From JAHDVS01 sp964370985 (lineage in GTDB: Bacteria; Actinomycetota; Thermoleophilia; Gaiellales; Gaiellaceae), in assembly GCA_964370985.1 (NCBI GenBank), contig CAYJLE010000037.1:1-32047 (forward strand): DNA of 32,047 bases, given 5' to 3'. This document shows, piece by piece, positions 31,192-32,047 of this stretch. Position numbers and translations under genes: made by a program. Within the stretch, counting starts at the first letter, position 1, and each line of letters opens with the position of its first letter. Below the pieces are notes generated by a model that did no database searches, had not been told where the DNA came from, and was given only the letters and a program-made list of their open reading frames with translations.

Positions 31192-31938
31192 ATGCGCGCC
31201 GACTCGACGTTCACGCAGCCGATCCGCACGACTCGGACGTTCGAGGCGGCGATCGAGAACGTCGTCGAGGCGATCGAGCGGGCACGGCTCGGCAGCGGCG
31301 ACCAGCTTCCGAGCGAGAGCGACCTGGCCACCCAGCTCGGCATCTCCAAGCCGACGCTTCGCCAGGCTCTGAGGGTGCTCGAGCGGGCGGGCCTGCTTAC
31401 GGTTCGGCAGGGGAAGGGCGGCGGGATCTTCGTCGCCTCCGACCTGATCCCGTCCGACGCGATCCTCGGCGCGGTCGCGCTCGAGGAGGGGTTCATCGTG
31501 GACGTCCTGCGCGGCCGCCGCGTGCTCGAGACGGCGATCACGGAGTTCGCCGCCGCGGTCGCGACCCGGGACGACTTCGACGAGATCGAGCGCTCGATCG
31601 GCCTGCTCCGCGCCCATCTCGGCAACCGGGCCATGGTGATGCGGGCGGACGCGATGTTCCATCGCGCCGTCGTCAGGGCCTCGCACAACCAGACCCTCCA
31701 GGCAGCGATGCGCGGCGTCGTACGCGACCTCGCCTCGATCCGCGACTCCTACTCGGGTGGCCTCGGGCAGGACGAGCGGACGCTCGCCGTGCACGTGCGC
31801 CAGCTCGAGGCGATGCGACGCGGTGACGCGGCCGAGCTAGCCGCCGTCCTCGACGAGCACTTCACGATGCTCGAGGACGCGTTCGCCGCGGCGATCGGTC
31901 GTACCGGGGCGGATCTCTTCGGGCCGGCACCGGGCTGA
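31192..31938 (+). CDS. FadR/GntR-family transcriptional regulator with FCD domain
   Basis: A 248-residue regulator. The winged helix-turn-helix covers about residues 18-75 (VVEAIERARLGSGDQLPSESDLA, LGISKPTLRQALRVLERAGLL, QGKGGGIFVAS). The helical FCD domain (about 95-235) has candidate metal or ligand histidines in AMFHRAVVRASHN, AVHVRQLEAM and DEHFTMLED. The ATG at 31192 is preceded 8 bases away by TAGAGT, so a near-leaderless transcript is possible; no Shine-Dalgarno is seen. It lies 38 bases after the condensing enzyme gene and may regulate it or the wider cluster. It is distinct from the GntR protein beside aceA. Confidence 0.87.
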   Translation: MRADSTFTQPIRTTRTFEAAIENVVEAIERARLGSGDQLPSESDLATQLGISKPTLRQALRVLERAGLLTVRQGKGGGIFVASDLIPSDAILGAVALEEGFIVDVLRGRRVLETAITEFAAAVATRDDFDEIERSIGLLRAHLGNRAMVMRADAMFHRAVVRASHNQTLQAAMRGVVRDLASIRDSYSGGLGQDERTLAVHVRQLEAMRRGDAAELAAVLDEHFTMLEDAFAAAIGRTGADLFGPAPG

Positions 31939-31984
31939 GAGCGGCCGGGCCACGCGGCCTGGGTGGACGTGCCCGCGAAGGCCA

Positions 31985-32002
31985 GGTCTGGGGTCAGACC
32001 CC
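31985..32002. repeat. Overlapping inverted repeats at the right edge
   Basis: GGTCTG and CAGACC (4-base spacer) overlap GGGGTC, A, GACCCC (31990-32002), 46 bases after the GntR stop. It could be a terminator hairpin or a dispersed palindromic element of a different type from the GTAGGGGCGGG family. The remaining bases to 32047 show no gene. Confidence 0.5.
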
Positions 32003-32047
32003 TTGATACGAGCGGACTCAGATCTCGCGGCCTGATCCGCACCGGAA

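Overview
This is a GC-rich window (roughly 70% or more by eye) with GTG starts, 4-bp start/stop overlaps and long antisense open frames. The short actinobacterial-type ferrochelatase, FCD-type GntR regulators and acyl-CoA genes suggest an actinobacterium. A Thermoleophilia-like lineage is my guess, not something the sequence proves. I see no rRNA, tRNA, CRISPR array, transposase or phage gene.

Left part (1-9101): a D-amino-acid dehydrogenase-like flavoprotein converges on a CocE/NonD-type serine hydrolase. The hydrolase is divergent from a complete five-gene peptide/opine-type ABC importer (lipoprotein, two permeases, two ATPases). Together they look like a uptake-and-cleavage unit for peptides or amino-acid derivatives.

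Middle-left (9102-13760): an alpha/beta hydrolase is divergent from a non-pyrrolysine MttB-family methyltransferase, a Fsr-like MFS transporter and a ferrochelatase translationally coupled to the transporter. The 13761-14125 gap holds GC-rich palindromes and a 101-bp tandem duplication.

Middle (14126-19395): a methionine operon (metY, metX, metW), a GntR/FCD regulator, and a divergent isocitrate lyase. The GntR-aceA gap carries three copies of GGATCCAGA.

Right part (19458-31938): the most interesting region. A leftward operon encodes a class III CoA-transferase, enoyl-CoA hydratase, SDR, LeuC-like and LeuD-like subunits and a trimethylamine-dehydrogenase-like flavoprotein. A divergent rightward operon encodes a DUF35 zinc-ribbon/OB protein, an SCP2-type thiolase and a PrpF-family isomerase. 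Further right are a PAS-LuxR regulator, an isopropylmalate/homocitrate-synthase-like condensing enzyme and a FadR-type regulator. The starts of three transcription units (CoA-transferase, DUF35 protein, condensing enzyme) each carry a TTGACY-N4-GGTCAR dyad, so one unseen repressor probably controls all three. The condensing enzyme, Fe-S hydro-lyase, PrpF isomerase and nearby isocitrate lyase match the reaction types of the 2-methylcitrate cycle, but are built from leucine-pathway parts. I propose this as a candidate uncharacterised pathway; the substrate is unknown.
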